Assembly: GCF_022179405.1 (NCBI RefSeq)
Contig: NZ_BPQT01000014.1
Location: 1-62,699, forward strand
DNA from: Methylobacterium marchantiae
GTDB lineage: Bacteria > Pseudomonadota > Alphaproteobacteria > Rhizobiales > Beijerinckiaceae
Direction of reading: 5' to 3'
DNA length: 62,699 nucleotides
The notes below the pieces were generated by a model. That model had not been told where the DNA came from. It made no database searches and saw only the letters and a program-made list of their open reading frames with translations. Below are positions 42,629 through 53,307 of the stretch, in pieces. The position numbers and the translations under genes were made by a program. Positions within the stretch are counted from its first letter, which is position 1; the number at the start of each line of letters is the position of its first letter.

Positions 42629-43711
42629 GTGAGCGCGACGATGTCCTTCACACCCAATGCCCGCCGCCCTTCCCGCAGGAAGCTGGCTCTCGCCCTGTGC
42701 GCCGGCACGGTCTGCCTGGTATCGGCAGGGTTCGGATCGGCTCTTCTGATTTCCGGCGCGGCCCTGGCGCAGACCGAGCTCCTCAACGTGTCCTACGATC
42801 CGACGCGCGAGCTCTACAAGGACATCAACGCGGCGTTCGTCGAGGAGTGGAAGGCGAAGACCGGCGAGACCGTCATCGTCCGCGCCGCTCACGGCGGCTC
42901 CGGCTCGCAGGCCCGCACGGTCATCGACGGCATCCCCGCGGACGTGGTGACCCTGGGCATCCCGTCCGACATCGACGCGATCAGCCGTCTCTCGAAGAAG
43001 ATCCCGGCCGATTGGCGCACCAAGCTGCCGAATGAAGGGCTGCCCTACACCTCGACCGTGGTCTTCCTCGTCCGCAAAGGCAACCCGAAGGGCGTGAAGG
43101 ATTGGGGCGATCTGGTGAAGCCCGACGTGAAGGTGATCACCCCCAATCCGAAGACCTCGGCCGGCGGGCGCTGGAACTTCCTCGCGGCCTGGGGCTACGC
43201 CTACGAAAAGGAAGGCAAGAGCGCCGACAAGGCCAACGCCTTCGTGGGCCAGCTCTACAAGCAGGTGCCGGTGCTCGACACGGGTGCCCGCGGCTCCACC
43301 GTAACCTTCGCCCAGCGCGGCCTCGGCGACGTGCTGCCGACCTGGGAGAACGAGGCCTATCTCGTCTTCGACGAGTTCGGCCGCGACAAGTTCGATGTGG
43401 TCGTGCCGCCGACCTCGATCTATGCCGAGCCTCCGGTCGCCCTCGTCGACGCCAATGTCGACAAGAAGGGCACGCGCAAGCAGGCCGAGGCCTACCTCCA
43501 GTTCCTCTACTCGGACAAGGCGCAGGCGATCTTCGCCAAGCACCATTACCGTCCGATCAAGCGAGAGGCTGCCAAGGCCGAGGATCTGGCGCAGCTGCCG
43601 GAGCTGAAACTCTTCAAGATCGAGGATCTCCAGGGCAACTGGGACGATATCCAGAAGAAGAATTTCGACAATGGCGGCCTGTTCGACCAGCTGAGCAAGC
43701 CGGCGCCCTAA
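42629..43711 (+). CDS. cysP: Sulfate/thiosulfate ABC transporter, periplasmic binding protein
   Basis: 360 aa with a long signal peptide ending SGAALAQT. The mature start LLNVSYDPTRELYKDINAAF and the anion-binding region AAHGGSGSQARTVIDG are typical of Sbp/CysP, with LPTWENEAYLVFDEFG later. The GTG at 42629 has CGGAGACAAACC upstream. It is first in cysPTWA. Confidence 0.95.
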   Translation: MSATMSFTPNARRPSRRKLALALCAGTVCLVSAGFGSALLISGAALAQTELLNVSYDPTRELYKDINAAFVEEWKAKTGETVIVRAAHGGSGSQARTVIDGIPADVVTLGIPSDIDAISRLSKKIPADWRTKLPNEGLPYTSTVVFLVRKGNPKGVKDWGDLVKPDVKVITPNPKTSAGGRWNFLAAWGYAYEKEGKSADKANAFVGQLYKQVPVLDTGARGSTVTFAQRGLGDVLPTWENEAYLVFDEFGRDKFDVVVPPTSIYAEPPVALVDANVDKKGTRKQAEAYLQFLYSDKAQAIFAKHHYRPIKREAAKAEDLAQLPELKLFKIEDLQGNWDDIQKKNFDNGGLFDQLSKPAP

Positions 43712-43756
43712 GCAGGTTTCGCAGAAGTGGTCACCGGTTCTGCGACAGAAACCTGC
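43712..43756. repeat. REP-type palindrome between cysP and cysT
   Basis: GCAGGTTTC...GAAACCTGC with inner CGCAGAA/TTCTGCG arms around a GTGGTCACCGG loop. This is the nested-arm form of the repetitive palindromes common in Rhizobiales. It starts at the last base of the cysP stop codon, so it may stabilise the cysP message and reduce downstream expression. Confidence 0.75.
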
Positions 43757-43829
43757 GACACACCAAGGACCTAAGCAGCGTGAAGCGTTGGCGTGCCATT
43801 GCGAACCTGCTTAGCGCGCTCCGCAGGCG

Positions 43830-43852
43830 CCCTTCCCCGCAAAGGGGGAGGG
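43830..43852. repeat. GC-rich hairpin before cysT
   Basis: CCCTTCCCC, a short loop, then GGGGGAGGG. It ends 14 bp before the cysT ATG, and shares sequence with the hairpins at 3504 and 25915. It could affect cysT translation. Confidence 0.5.
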
Positions 43853-43865
43853 TCACCGAAGACGA

Positions 43866-44738
43866 ATGCAGGACCATCCCATGGCAGAGCCGCCTCTGCG
43901 TCCGAGACGACGCTTTCGTCAGCCCAGCGTGATCCCCGGCTTTGGGCTCACCTTCGGCTATACCCTGACCTGCCTCGGCGTGATCGTGCTGCTGCCGCTC
44001 GCTGCCCTCGTGGCGCGGGCCTCCGGGCTCGGCCTGTCGGGGATCTGGGACGTCGCCACCGATCCGCGTGTGGCCAGCGCCCTGCGCGTGAGTTTCGGCG
44101 TGTCGCTGCTGGCGGCGTTGACCGCGTCGGTCTTCGGCTTCCTCGTCGCCTGGGTGCTGACCCGCTACCGCTTTCCCGGCCAGAAGATCGTGGATGCGGT
44201 GGTCGACCTGCCCTTCGCGCTGCCTACCGCCGTGGCCGGCATTGCGCTGGCCTCGCTCTACGCACCCAACGGCCTCGTGGGCGAGCAGCTCGCCAAGATC
44301 GGGATCGAGGCGGCCTACACCCCGGTCGGCATCTACATCGCCATGGTCTTCATCGGCCTGCCTTTCGCCGTGCGCACGGTGCAGCCTCTCATCGTGGAGA
44401 TCGACAAGGAGATCGAGGAGGCTTCGGCCACTCTCGGGGCGGGGCGTTGGCACACCCTCGTCCGGGTGGTGCTGCCGCCGCTGATCCCGGCCGTGCTCAC
44501 GGGCTTCGCCCTCGCCTTCGCCCGCGGCGTCGGCGAATACGGCTCGATCATCTTCATCGCCGGCAACCTGCCCTACGTTTCCGAGATCGCGCCGCTCCTC
44601 ATCGTCATCAAGCTCTCGGAATTCGATTACGGCGGCGCCTGCGCCATCGCGACGATCATGCTCGGCATCTCGTTCGTGACGCTGCTGGCCATCAATCTGA
44701 TCCAGGCCTGGAGCCGCAGGAGGTTCGGTTATGTCTAG
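43866..44738 (+). CDS. cysT: Sulfate ABC transporter permease
   Basis: 290 aa, six membrane segments. [16 protein letters not shown] and the EAA loop [23 protein letters not shown] are typical of CysT/CysU, followed by [18 protein letters not shown]. It overlaps cysW by 8 bp. Confidence 0.95.
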   Translation: MQDHPMAEPPLRPRRRFRQPSVIPGFGLTFGYTLTCLGVIVLLPLAALVARASGLGLSGIWDVATDPRVASALRVSFGVSLLAALTASVFGFLVAWVLTRYRFPGQKIVDAVVDLPFALPTAVAGIALASLYAPNGLVGEQLAKIGIEAAYTPVGIYIAMVFIGLPFAVRTVQPLIVEIDKEIEEASATLGAGRWHTLVRVVLPPLIPAVLTGFALAFARGVGEYGSIIFIAGNLPYVSEIAPLLIVIKLSEFDYGGACAIATIMLGISFVTLLAINLIQAWSRRRFGYV

Positions 44739-45618
44739 CGCCGTCGCCATACGGCCTCCCGCACGGCCCGACCGCGCCGAGAGCGTGGTCACCGAAGGCC
44801 GGGCCGTCCGCTGGGGACTCACCGGCATCGCGATCCTGTTTCTCGCGCTGTTCCTCGTGCTGCCCCTGGTGACGGTGTTCATCCAGGCCTTCGCCAAGGG
44901 CTGGTCGGCCTATTTCGCCGCCTTCCAGGAAGCCGACGCCCGTTCGGCGATCCGGCTGACCCTGCTCGTCGCCGCCATCGCCGTGCCGTTCAACCTCGTC
45001 TTCGGGGTCTCGGCCGCCTGGGCCATCGCCAAGTTCGAGTTCCGCGGGAAGAACCTCCTCGTCACTCTCATCGACCTGCCGTTCTCGGTCTCACCGGTCG
45101 TCTCCGGACTGATCTACGTGCTGGTCTTCGGCTCGCAGGGACTGATCGGCCCGTGGCTGATCGAGAACGACATCCAGGTCATCTTCGCGGTGCCCGGCAT
45201 CGTACTGGCCACGATCTTCGTCACCTTTCCCTTCATCGCCCGCCAGCTGATCCCGCTGATGCAGGAACAAGGTACCGCAGAGGAGGAGGCCGCCCTGACG
45301 CTGGGCGCCTCCGGCTGGCATGCCTTCCGGACGGTGACGCTGCCCAACATCCGCTGGGGACTGCTCTACAGCGTGCTCCTCTGCAACGCCCGCGCCATGG
45401 GCGAATTCGGCGCGGTCTCGGTGGTCTCGGGCCACATCCGCGGCCTGACCAATACGCTGCCGCTCCACGTGGAGATCCTCTACAATGAGTACAACTTCGT
45501 TGCCTCTTTCGCCGTCGCCTCCCTCCTTGCCGGTCTCGCTCTTGTCACCCTCGTCATCAAATCCCTTCTCGAATGGCGCTACAGCGCCGACATCGCGGCG
45601 GGCGCACGGCGTCACTGA
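44731..45618 (+). CDS. cysW: Sulfate ABC transporter permease
   Basis: 295 aa. [18 protein letters not shown] and the EAA loop [24 protein letters not shown] identify CysW, followed by [16 protein letters not shown]. It pairs with CysT to form the channel. The stop at 45616-45618 lies 4 bp before the cysA start. Confidence 0.95.
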   Translation: MSSAVAIRPPARPDRAESVVTEGRAVRWGLTGIAILFLALFLVLPLVTVFIQAFAKGWSAYFAAFQEADARSAIRLTLLVAAIAVPFNLVFGVSAAWAIAKFEFRGKNLLVTLIDLPFSVSPVVSGLIYVLVFGSQGLIGPWLIENDIQVIFAVPGIVLATIFVTFPFIARQLIPLMQEQGTAEEEAALTLGASGWHAFRTVTLPNIRWGLLYSVLLCNARAMGEFGAVSVVSGHIRGLTNTLPLHVEILYNEYNFVASFAVASLLAGLALVTLVIKSLLEWRYSADIAAGARRH

Positions 45619-45622
45619 TCCG

Positions 45623-46669
<1,047 letters not shown>

Positions 46670-46769
46670 GGCGTCGGCGACCTGATGCCCACGCGGCGGA
46701 GGAAACGGTTGCGATTCCTCCGCAGATCGGGTGTGACTCCCGCCGTCGAAACGCGAGGGAGCATCCGGC

Positions 46770-47327
46770 ATGTCGGGTCATGGGGCCGTCGAAGGCTCGA
46801 ACAAGAAAGTCGCGCTGCTGATCTCGGTGCTGGCGCTGTTCCTGGCAATGGCAGAGACCTTGGCCAAGGGAGCGCAGACCGAGGCGCTCAGCGCCAATGT
46901 CGAATCCTCCAACCAATGGGCCTATTATCAGGCCCGCACCATCCGCGGCACGATCCTCAAGACCGCCGACGAGACCCTTGCGCTGATCCCGCCCGAGACC
47001 GCCAACGCACCGGCCATCGCCGCCAAGCGGGCCGAATGGGCCAAGACCATGGCGCGCTGGGAATCGGACCCGGCGACCGGCGACGGGCGCAAGGAGTTAC
47101 AGGAGAAGGCGCGTGCCTCGCAGGAGCACCGCGACCTCGCGCTGCATCGCTACCATCACTATGAGTTCGGCTCGGCCGCCTTCCAGATCGGCATCGTGCT
47201 CGCCTCGGCACAGGTCATCACCGGCATCGCCGCACTGACGCTGGCGGGTGGGTTCCTGGGACTTGCCGGCCTCGTGATGCTGGGCTTCGGCCTCTACGCG
47301 CCGCACGTTCTGCCGTTCTTCCACTGA
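46770..47327 (+). CDS. DUF4337-family membrane protein
   Basis: 185 aa. One N-terminal membrane span (VALLISVLALFLAMAETLA) leads to a charged coiled-coil region with SSNQWAYYQARTIRG, then two C-terminal spans. This is the DUF4337 layout. Function unknown. Confidence 0.8.
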   Translation: MSGHGAVEGSNKKVALLISVLALFLAMAETLAKGAQTEALSANVESSNQWAYYQARTIRGTILKTADETLALIPPETANAPAIAAKRAEWAKTMARWESDPATGDGRKELQEKARASQEHRDLALHRYHHYEFGSAAFQIGIVLASAQVITGIAALTLAGGFLGLAGLVMLGFGLYAPHVLPFFH

Positions 47328-47400
47328 ACCGCAAATCTCGGGTTCCGAGCCTGGACTCCCATCCCTCCCGCCACAGTTGAGGTAAGAGGGAGGGCATGTC

Positions 47401-47907
47401 ATGGCGCGAGACAGCGAGCAGGAAGGCCGGCTGACCCGGATCTCGGCCTTCGTCTTCCTGCATACCGAGCACGCGATCTATGCGGCGCTCGGCATGCTCC
47501 TGGCCGCCACGGCGGTCCTCGCCCTCATCGACGCGACCGGTCTGCTCTTCGCCGCGATTCGGGAGTTCGGCGGCTCGGGAGAGCTCCTCAAGATCGTCGA
47601 CAGCCTGCTGTTCCTGCTGATGCTGGTGGAGATCCTGCATACCGTGCGGGTCTCGATGCGCTCGGGCAAGCTCACCTGCGAGCCCTTCCTCATCGTCGGG
47701 CTGATCGCCTCGATCCGGCGGGTCCTCGTCATCACCCTGCAATCCTCCGAGGTGATGCACGGAGCGCTGACGCCCGAACGGGAGGCGCTGTTCCGTGCCT
47801 CGATGATCGAACTCGGCGTGCTCTCGGTGCTCATCCTCACCATGGTGATCTCGATCTTCCTCCTGCACCGCGCCCGCGACGACCAGCAGGTGGCCGGCCA
47901 GGAGTGA
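47401..47907 (+). CDS. PsiE-family membrane protein
   Basis: 168 aa, four membrane segments. LLFLLMLVEILHTVRVSMRSGKL, then CEPFLIVGLIASIRRVLVIT, is the core of the phosphate-starvation-inducible PsiE family. AGAGGGAGGGCATGTC precedes the ATG. No pho box is seen upstream. Function unknown. Confidence 0.85.
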   Translation: MARDSEQEGRLTRISAFVFLHTEHAIYAALGMLLAATAVLALIDATGLLFAAIREFGGSGELLKIVDSLLFLLMLVEILHTVRVSMRSGKLTCEPFLIVGLIASIRRVLVITLQSSEVMHGALTPEREALFRASMIELGVLSVLILTMVISIFLLHRARDDQQVAGQE

Positions 47908-47946
47908 TCGCGTTCTCATTCTCGCGGCCTTGGCTTTTAAGACCTA

Positions 47947-47974
47947 GCTTCTGACACTTGGCTCCTGACACTTG
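47947..47974. repeat. 14-bp tandem duplication
   Basis: GCTTCTGACACTTG and GCTCCTGACACTTG occur head to tail with one mismatch, followed by the hairpin CTTCGC-ACTT-GCGAAG (47976-47991). It lies upstream of sdaA, and may be a simple repeat or part of its control region. Confidence 0.6.
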
Positions 47975-48074
47975 GCTTCGCACTTGCGAAGACGAGGCCC
48001 GATCTTCAGATCAGGCTAGTGGGATGAGCGGTCGCGACGCCGCGCGATGCTGCGGATGAGACGGACCGGGACCG

Positions 48075-49421
48075 ATGATCAGCGCCTTCGACCTGTTCAA
48101 GATCGGGATCGGCCCGTCGAGTTCGCACACGGTGGGACCGATGGTGGCGGCCCGTACGTTCCGCGAGCGGACGCGGCACCTGCCCGGTCTCGCCCGCATC
48201 CGCGCCGAGATCTTCGGCTCACTCGCCTGGACTGGTCGCGGACACGGGACCGATGTGGCCATCGTGCTCGGCCTCCTCGGCCATAGCCCGGCCGAGATCG
48301 ACCCCGACCGGGTCGACGCATACGTGGCCGAGGTGACGCGGACGGCGAGGCTCGGCCTCGGCGGCCCGGCCTTCGAGCCCGAGACCGATCTCGTCTTCAA
48401 CTTCACCGAAGTGCTGCCGGTCCACACCAACGGCATGCGGTTCCGGGCGCTGGACGGTCACGGTGCCGTACTCGACACGGTCACCTGCTACTCCATCGGT
48501 GGAGGTTTCGTGGTCGGCGAGGATGAGACGCCATCGGATGAGGCCGTGGAGTTTCCGCTGCCCTATGCCAGCGCCGCCGACCTCCTGGCCACGTGCCTGC
48601 GCACCGGCTTCTCCATCGCCCAGGTCCAGCGCGCCAACGAGGGCGCGAGCCGCAGCCGCGAGGCGATCGACGAGGGGCTGGACGCGATCCGCGACGCGAT
48701 GTTCGCCTGTATCGACCGCGGGCTTCGCCAGACCGGCGAATTGCCCGGCGGCCTCAAGGTGCGGCGGCGGGCCAAGAAGCTGTTCGAGGATCTGGAGGCC
48801 AACCGGCACCTCAACGCGCGGCCGGCTCACGAGATCATGGACTGGATTAGCCTGTTCGCCCTCGCGGTGAACGAAGAGAACGCCGCCGGTGGACGGGTGG
48901 TGACCGCGCCCACCAACGGGGCGGCCGGCATCGTCCCCGCGGTGCTGCGCTACGCCCGCGACTTCTGCCCGGGCTGGAGCGACGAGCGCGGCCGCGAATT
49001 CCTGCTCGTGGCCGCCGCCATCGGCGGGCTGATCAAGAGCCGGGCCTCGATCTCAGGCGCCGAGGTCGGCTGCCAGGGGGAGGTCGGCTCGGCCGCGGCC
49101 ATGGCGGCGGCGGGGCTGGCCTCGCTGCTCGGCGGTTCGACCCTGCAGATCGAGAACGCCGCCGAGATCGCCATGGAGCACCATCTCGGCATGACCTGCG
49201 ATCCGATCGGCGGCCTCGTCCAGATCCCGTGCATCGAGCGCAACGCCTTCGGGGCCAACAAGGCGGTGGTGGCCGCTTCCTTGGCCCTGCGCGGCGACGG
49301 CATCCACCGCGTCTCCCTCGACGAGGTCATCGAGACCATGCGCCAGACCGGCCACGACATGCAGGCGAAGTACAAGGAGACCTCACTGGGCGGTCTCGCC
49401 GTGAACGTGGCGGCGTGCTGA
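48075..49421 (+). CDS. sdaA: L-serine ammonia-lyase (single-chain, iron-sulfur type)
   Basis: 448 aa. [17 protein letters not shown] opens the beta domain. The alpha domain carries [20 protein letters not shown] and cysteines for a 4Fe-4S cluster, including [20 protein letters not shown] and [10 protein letters not shown]. It converts serine to pyruvate and ammonia. In a serine-cycle methylotroph it would drain the assimilation cycle, so tight control is expected. Confidence 0.95.
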   Translation: MISAFDLFKIGIGPSSSHTVGPMVAARTFRERTRHLPGLARIRAEIFGSLAWTGRGHGTDVAIVLGLLGHSPAEIDPDRVDAYVAEVTRTARLGLGGPAFEPETDLVFNFTEVLPVHTNGMRFRALDGHGAVLDTVTCYSIGGGFVVGEDETPSDEAVEFPLPYASAADLLATCLRTGFSIAQVQRANEGASRSREAIDEGLDAIRDAMFACIDRGLRQTGELPGGLKVRRRAKKLFEDLEANRHLNARPAHEIMDWISLFALAVNEENAAGGRVVTAPTNGAAGIVPAVLRYARDFCPGWSDERGREFLLVAAAIGGLIKSRASISGAEVGCQGEVGSAAAMAAAGLASLLGGSTLQIENAAEIAMEHHLGMTCDPIGGLVQIPCIERNAFGANKAVVAASLALRGDGIHRVSLDEVIETMRQTGHDMQAKYKETSLGGLAVNVAAC

Positions 49422-49440
49422 GGGGGAAGCGCATCCCCTC
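49420..49440 (+). terminator. Hairpin at the sdaA stop
   Basis: GAGGGG, a short loop, CCCCTC. It overlaps the stop codon and lies between the convergent sdaA and tex. No T run, so it may act as a weak bidirectional terminator. Confidence 0.4.
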
Positions 49441-49480
49441 TCCCCGCCGCCTGCGAGGAGAAGAAGAGTGCGCGCAATCG

Positions 49481-51814
49481 TCAGCGGCGTCCCCGGTCCT
49501 TCCCCTCCGCCGCCCGGCGCAGGGCCTCGGCAAACGCGCCGTCGGGGGCCGGTCCGCGTGGCGCCGGGGCCGGCATGGGTCTCGGCGGGGGCCGTGAAGA
49601 GGACGAGCGGTCATCGGATCGCCCCGGTCGCGACGTACCTGCCTCCTCCGAGCGCATGCTGAGTGCGATGCGCTTGCGATTGGCGTCCACTTCGACGACG
49701 CGGACCTGCACCACGTCGCCGGGCTTCACCACCTCGCGCGGATCCTTCACGAAGCGGTCGGCCAGGACCGAAATGTGGACGAGGCCGTCCTGGTGGACTC
49801 CGATATCGACGAAGGCGCCGAAGGCGGCGACGTTGGTCACCACGCCTTCGAGGCGCATGCCGGGCTTGAGGTCCGAGATCTTCTCCACCCCGTCCTGGAA
49901 GGTCGCGGTCTTGAAGGCCGGGCGCGGGTCGCGGCCGGGCTTTTCCAGCTCCGCCAGGATGTCAGTGACGGTGGGCAGGCCGAAAGTCTCGTCGGTGAAG
50001 CGCTTCGGGTCGAGACGCCTCAGGACCGGGCCGTTGCCGATGACGGCATGAATGGGCTGCCCGGCGGCGGCGAGGATGCGGCGCACCACCGGATAGGCTT
50101 CCGGATGCACGCCGGATGCGTCGAGCGGATCGTCGCCGCCGCGGATGCGCAGGAAGCCGGCGGAGAGTTCGTAGGCCTTGGGTCCGAGACCCGCGACTTT
50201 CTTGAGGCTGGTGCGGGTGCGGAACGGCCCTTTCTCGTCCCGCGTCGCCACGATGTTGGCCGCCACCCGCTCGGACAGGCCGGAAACGCGGGCGAGGAGA
50301 GGTGCGGAGGCGATGTTCACGTCGACGCCGACCCCGTTCACGCAATCCTCCACCACCGCATCGAGAGCCTTGGACAATTGCCCCTCGGCGAGGTCGTGCT
50401 GGTACTGCCCGACGCCGATGGCCTTCGGTTCGATCTTCACCAGTTCGGCCAGCGGATCCTGCAGGCGCCGCGCGATGGAGACCGCCCCGCGCAGGGTCAC
50501 GTCGAGGCCCGGCAATTCGGCACTGGCATAGGCGGAGGCCGAGTAGACCGAGGCGCCGGCCTCGGACACCATCACCGTGGTCAGCTTGAGTTCGGGCTGC
50601 TTGGCGATGAGTTCGGCGGCGAGCTTGTCGGTCTCCCGCGAGGCGGTGCCGTTGCCGATGGCGATGAGTTCGACCTTGTGCTCGCGACACAACTTAGCCA
50701 GCGAACCGACTGCGCCGTTCCAGTCGCGGCGCGGCTCGTGCGGGTAGATCACGTCAGTGGCCGCGACCTTGCCGGTGGCATCGACCACAGCGACCTTCAC
50801 CCCGGTGCGGAAGCCCGGATCGAGGCCAAGGGTCGGACGCGCCCCGGCGGGAGCGGCGAGCAGCAGGTCGCGCAGGTTGCCGGCAAAGACGCTCACCGCG
50901 CCGGTCTCGGCCACTTGCCGCAGGCGTGATCTCAGGTCGGTGTCGAGGGCGGGTTTCAGCTTGGTGCGCCAGGTCCGGCGTACGGTCTCCATCAGGAAAC
51001 GGTCGCCCGGCCGGCCATGATCGCCGATGCGGAAGGCGCGAGCGATGCGCAGCTCCTGCCAGGAGGGTACGCCCTTCTCGGCCGCGTCGCCGGGGGCATC
51101 GGTGATGTCGAGGTCGAGGATTTCCTCCTTCTCGCCCCGGTACAAAGCCAGGATGCGGTGCGAGGGCAGACGGGTCAAAGGTTCGGAGAAGTCGAAATAG
51201 TCGGCGAACTTCTCGCCCGCCGCTTCCTTGCCCTTCCTGACGACGGAGGTCATCCGGCCGCGCTGCCAGACCGTGTCGCGCAGATTGCCGACGAGTTCGG
51301 GATCCTCGCCGAACCGCTCGATGAGGATGGTTCGCGCCCCCTCCAGCGCGGCCTCGACATCGGCGACGCCCTTGCCCGCATCGACGAAGCCTGCCGCCGC
51401 TTGCTCGGGCGCGCGGTCGGGATGGGCGAGCAAGGCCTCGGCCAGCGGACCGAGCCCGGCCTCCCGGGCGGCCTGAGCCTTGGTGCGGCGCTTCACCTTG
51501 AACGGCAGGTAGAGATCTTCGAGCCGCGCCTTGGTGTCGGCCCCGAGGATGCGGGCCTTCAAGGCCGAGTCGAGCTTGCCCTGGCCCTCGATGCTCTCGA
51601 GGATGGCGGCGCGGCGCGCCTCCAGGTCGCGGAGATAGGCGAGGCGCTCCTCCAGATCGCGCAGCTGGGCATCGTCGAGGCCGCCAGTGACCTCCTTGCG
51701 GTAGCGCGCGATGAACGGCACCGTCGATCCCCCGTCGAGGAGTTCGACGGCCGCGATCACCTGCCGCTCGGCGACCTTGAGCTCCGCCGCGATGGTTGCA
51801 GTGATGGCGGCCAT
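49481..51814 (-). CDS. tex: Tex-family RNA-binding transcription accessory protein
   Basis: 777 aa. N-terminal helical Tex domain (MAAITATIAAELKVAERQVIAAVELLDGGSTVPFIARYRKEVTG), YqgF/RuvC-like core (LGLDPGFRTGVKVAVVD), HhH region (NIVATRDEKGPF) and C-terminal S1 domain (LEGVVTNVAAFGAFVDIGVHQDGLVHIS). It acts on stalled transcription complexes. The C-terminus has a Pro/Arg/Ser-rich tail. Confidence 0.96.
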   Translation of the reverse strand: MAAITATIAAELKVAERQVIAAVELLDGGSTVPFIARYRKEVTGGLDDAQLRDLEERLAYLRDLEARRAAILESIEGQGKLDSALKARILGADTKARLEDLYLPFKVKRRTKAQAAREAGLGPLAEALLAHPDRAPEQAAAGFVDAGKGVADVEAALEGARTILIERFGEDPELVGNLRDTVWQRGRMTSVVRKGKEAAGEKFADYFDFSEPLTRLPSHRILALYRGEKEEILDLDITDAPGDAAEKGVPSWQELRIARAFRIGDHGRPGDRFLMETVRRTWRTKLKPALDTDLRSRLRQVAETGAVSVFAGNLRDLLLAAPAGARPTLGLDPGFRTGVKVAVVDATGKVAATDVIYPHEPRRDWNGAVGSLAKLCREHKVELIAIGNGTASRETDKLAAELIAKQPELKLTTVMVSEAGASVYSASAYASAELPGLDVTLRGAVSIARRLQDPLAELVKIEPKAIGVGQYQHDLAEGQLSKALDAVVEDCVNGVGVDVNIASAPLLARVSGLSERVAANIVATRDEKGPFRTRTSLKKVAGLGPKAYELSAGFLRIRGGDDPLDASGVHPEAYPVVRRILAAAGQPIHAVIGNGPVLRRLDPKRFTDETFGLPTVTDILAELEKPGRDPRPAFKTATFQDGVEKISDLKPGMRLEGVVTNVAAFGAFVDIGVHQDGLVHISVLADRFVKDPREVVKPGDVVQVRVVEVDANRKRIALSMRSEEAGTSRPGRSDDRSSSSRPPPRPMPAPAPRGPAPDGAFAEALRRAAEGKDRGRR

Positions 51815-52046
51815 GGATTCCTCGCGCGCGTGAAGGGGCCGCGGTGTCTACAGGCCAGGCCGGAGAGCGGTCAAACCGCGTCCCATCGCCCCGCCAGGCT
51901 CCGGGGCCGATGTGTTCGTGACAAAGCCCCCCCTGTCGATACCGATTGTCGCGATAGAGGCCGCGGATCACGCTTGCCTGCAATGGACAAGGGGTTCGTC
52001 GCAGCGGAAACTTGTCGGAAGAATATGGGGTCAGGGAGAGAATCGC

Positions 52047-53155
52047 ATGAGGCTCAGGCTTGCTCTGGCCGCGTTCGTCGTCGCCTTTTCAGGCGCGGCC
52101 TCGGCGGACCCCCGACCTTCCAGGTCGATCCGGCCTGGCCCAAGCCCCTGCCGAACGACTGGATCATGGGCCAGGCCTCCGGCGTCGCCGTGGATGCCGA
52201 GGACCATGTCTGGGTGGTGCAGCGGCCCCGCTCCCTAACCGACGACGAGAAGGCGGCGAGCCTCGACCCGCCGCGCACCAAATGCTGCCACCCCGCTCCT
52301 CCCGTGCTGGTCTTCGACCAGGACGGCACCCTGATCCGCTCCTGGGGCGGTCCGGGCGAGGGCTATGACTGGCCCCAGAACGAGCACGGCATCCATATCG
52401 ACCACAAGGGTTTCGTCTGGCTGGCGGGCAACGGCGAACAGGATGGGCTGATCCTGAAATTCACGCCGGAGGGCAAGTTCCTCCTGCAGATCGGCAAGCA
52501 GGGTCCGCAGACCAACAGCCTCGACACGACCCGCCTCGGACGGCCCGCCGCCATGCAGGTGGACCCGGAGACCAACGAGCTCTTCGTCGCCGACGGCTAC
52601 TTCAACCACCGGGTCATCGTGTTCGATGCCGAGACCGGAGCGTTCAAGCGGATGTGGGGCGCCTACGGCAAGCCGCCCACCGACGAGATCCTGCCCGCCT
52701 ACGACCCGGCCGCCGCACCGGCGCAGCAATTCCGCAACCCGGTCCATTGCGTCCAGATCGCCCGCGACGGGCTGGTCTATGTCTGCGACCGGGCCAACGA
52801 CCGGGTCCAGGTGTTCCGCCGCGACGGCAGCTTCGTGAAGGAGTTCTTCGTGGAGAAGACCACCCGCGCCAACGGCTCCGTCTGGGAACTGGCGCTCTGG
52901 CCCGACCCCGACCAGACCTACCTCCTCAACGCGGACGGCGCCAACAACGAGGTCCGTACGCTCAAGCGCGATACCGGCGAAGTGCTCGGCGCCTTCGGCC
53001 GCAACGGCCGCATGGCGGGCGACTTCCACTGGGTCCACAACCTCGCCGTGGACAGCCGGGGCAACGTGTTCACCACGGAGGTGGACACCGGCAAGCGCGC
53101 GCAGAAGTTCGTGTTCAAGGGGGAGATGGTGGTGCGCAAGCGGGTGGGGCCGTAG
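52047..53155 (+). pseudogene. NHL-type six-bladed propeller exported protein, apparent frameshift
   Basis: A signal peptide (MRLRLALAAFVVAFSGAASAD) starts at the ATG 52047 with GGGAGAGAATCGC before it. The mature propeller (FQVDPAWPKPLP, VFDQDGTLIRSWG, NLAVDSRGNVFTTEVDTG) is in a different frame. The switch is at a run of five C at 52109-52113. One added base would give ASADPPTFQVDPAWP. The fold resembles peptidylglycine lyase-like NHL proteins. It may be a true pseudogene, a sequencing error or, less likely, programmed shifting. Confidence 0.8.
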
Positions 53156-53307
53156 GTGCCCAGAGCTGCGAGGGCAGCTTTCGACTCGACCAGACCGTCA
53201 TCGAAGTGACGGGGGATGACTGGTTCTGGCCCCGCTAAACCTCAGAATGGGCGATGGCCCAAGAATGTGACGCCCATCGGATCGGCTTCTCGACCCAAGC
53301 GATTTCC

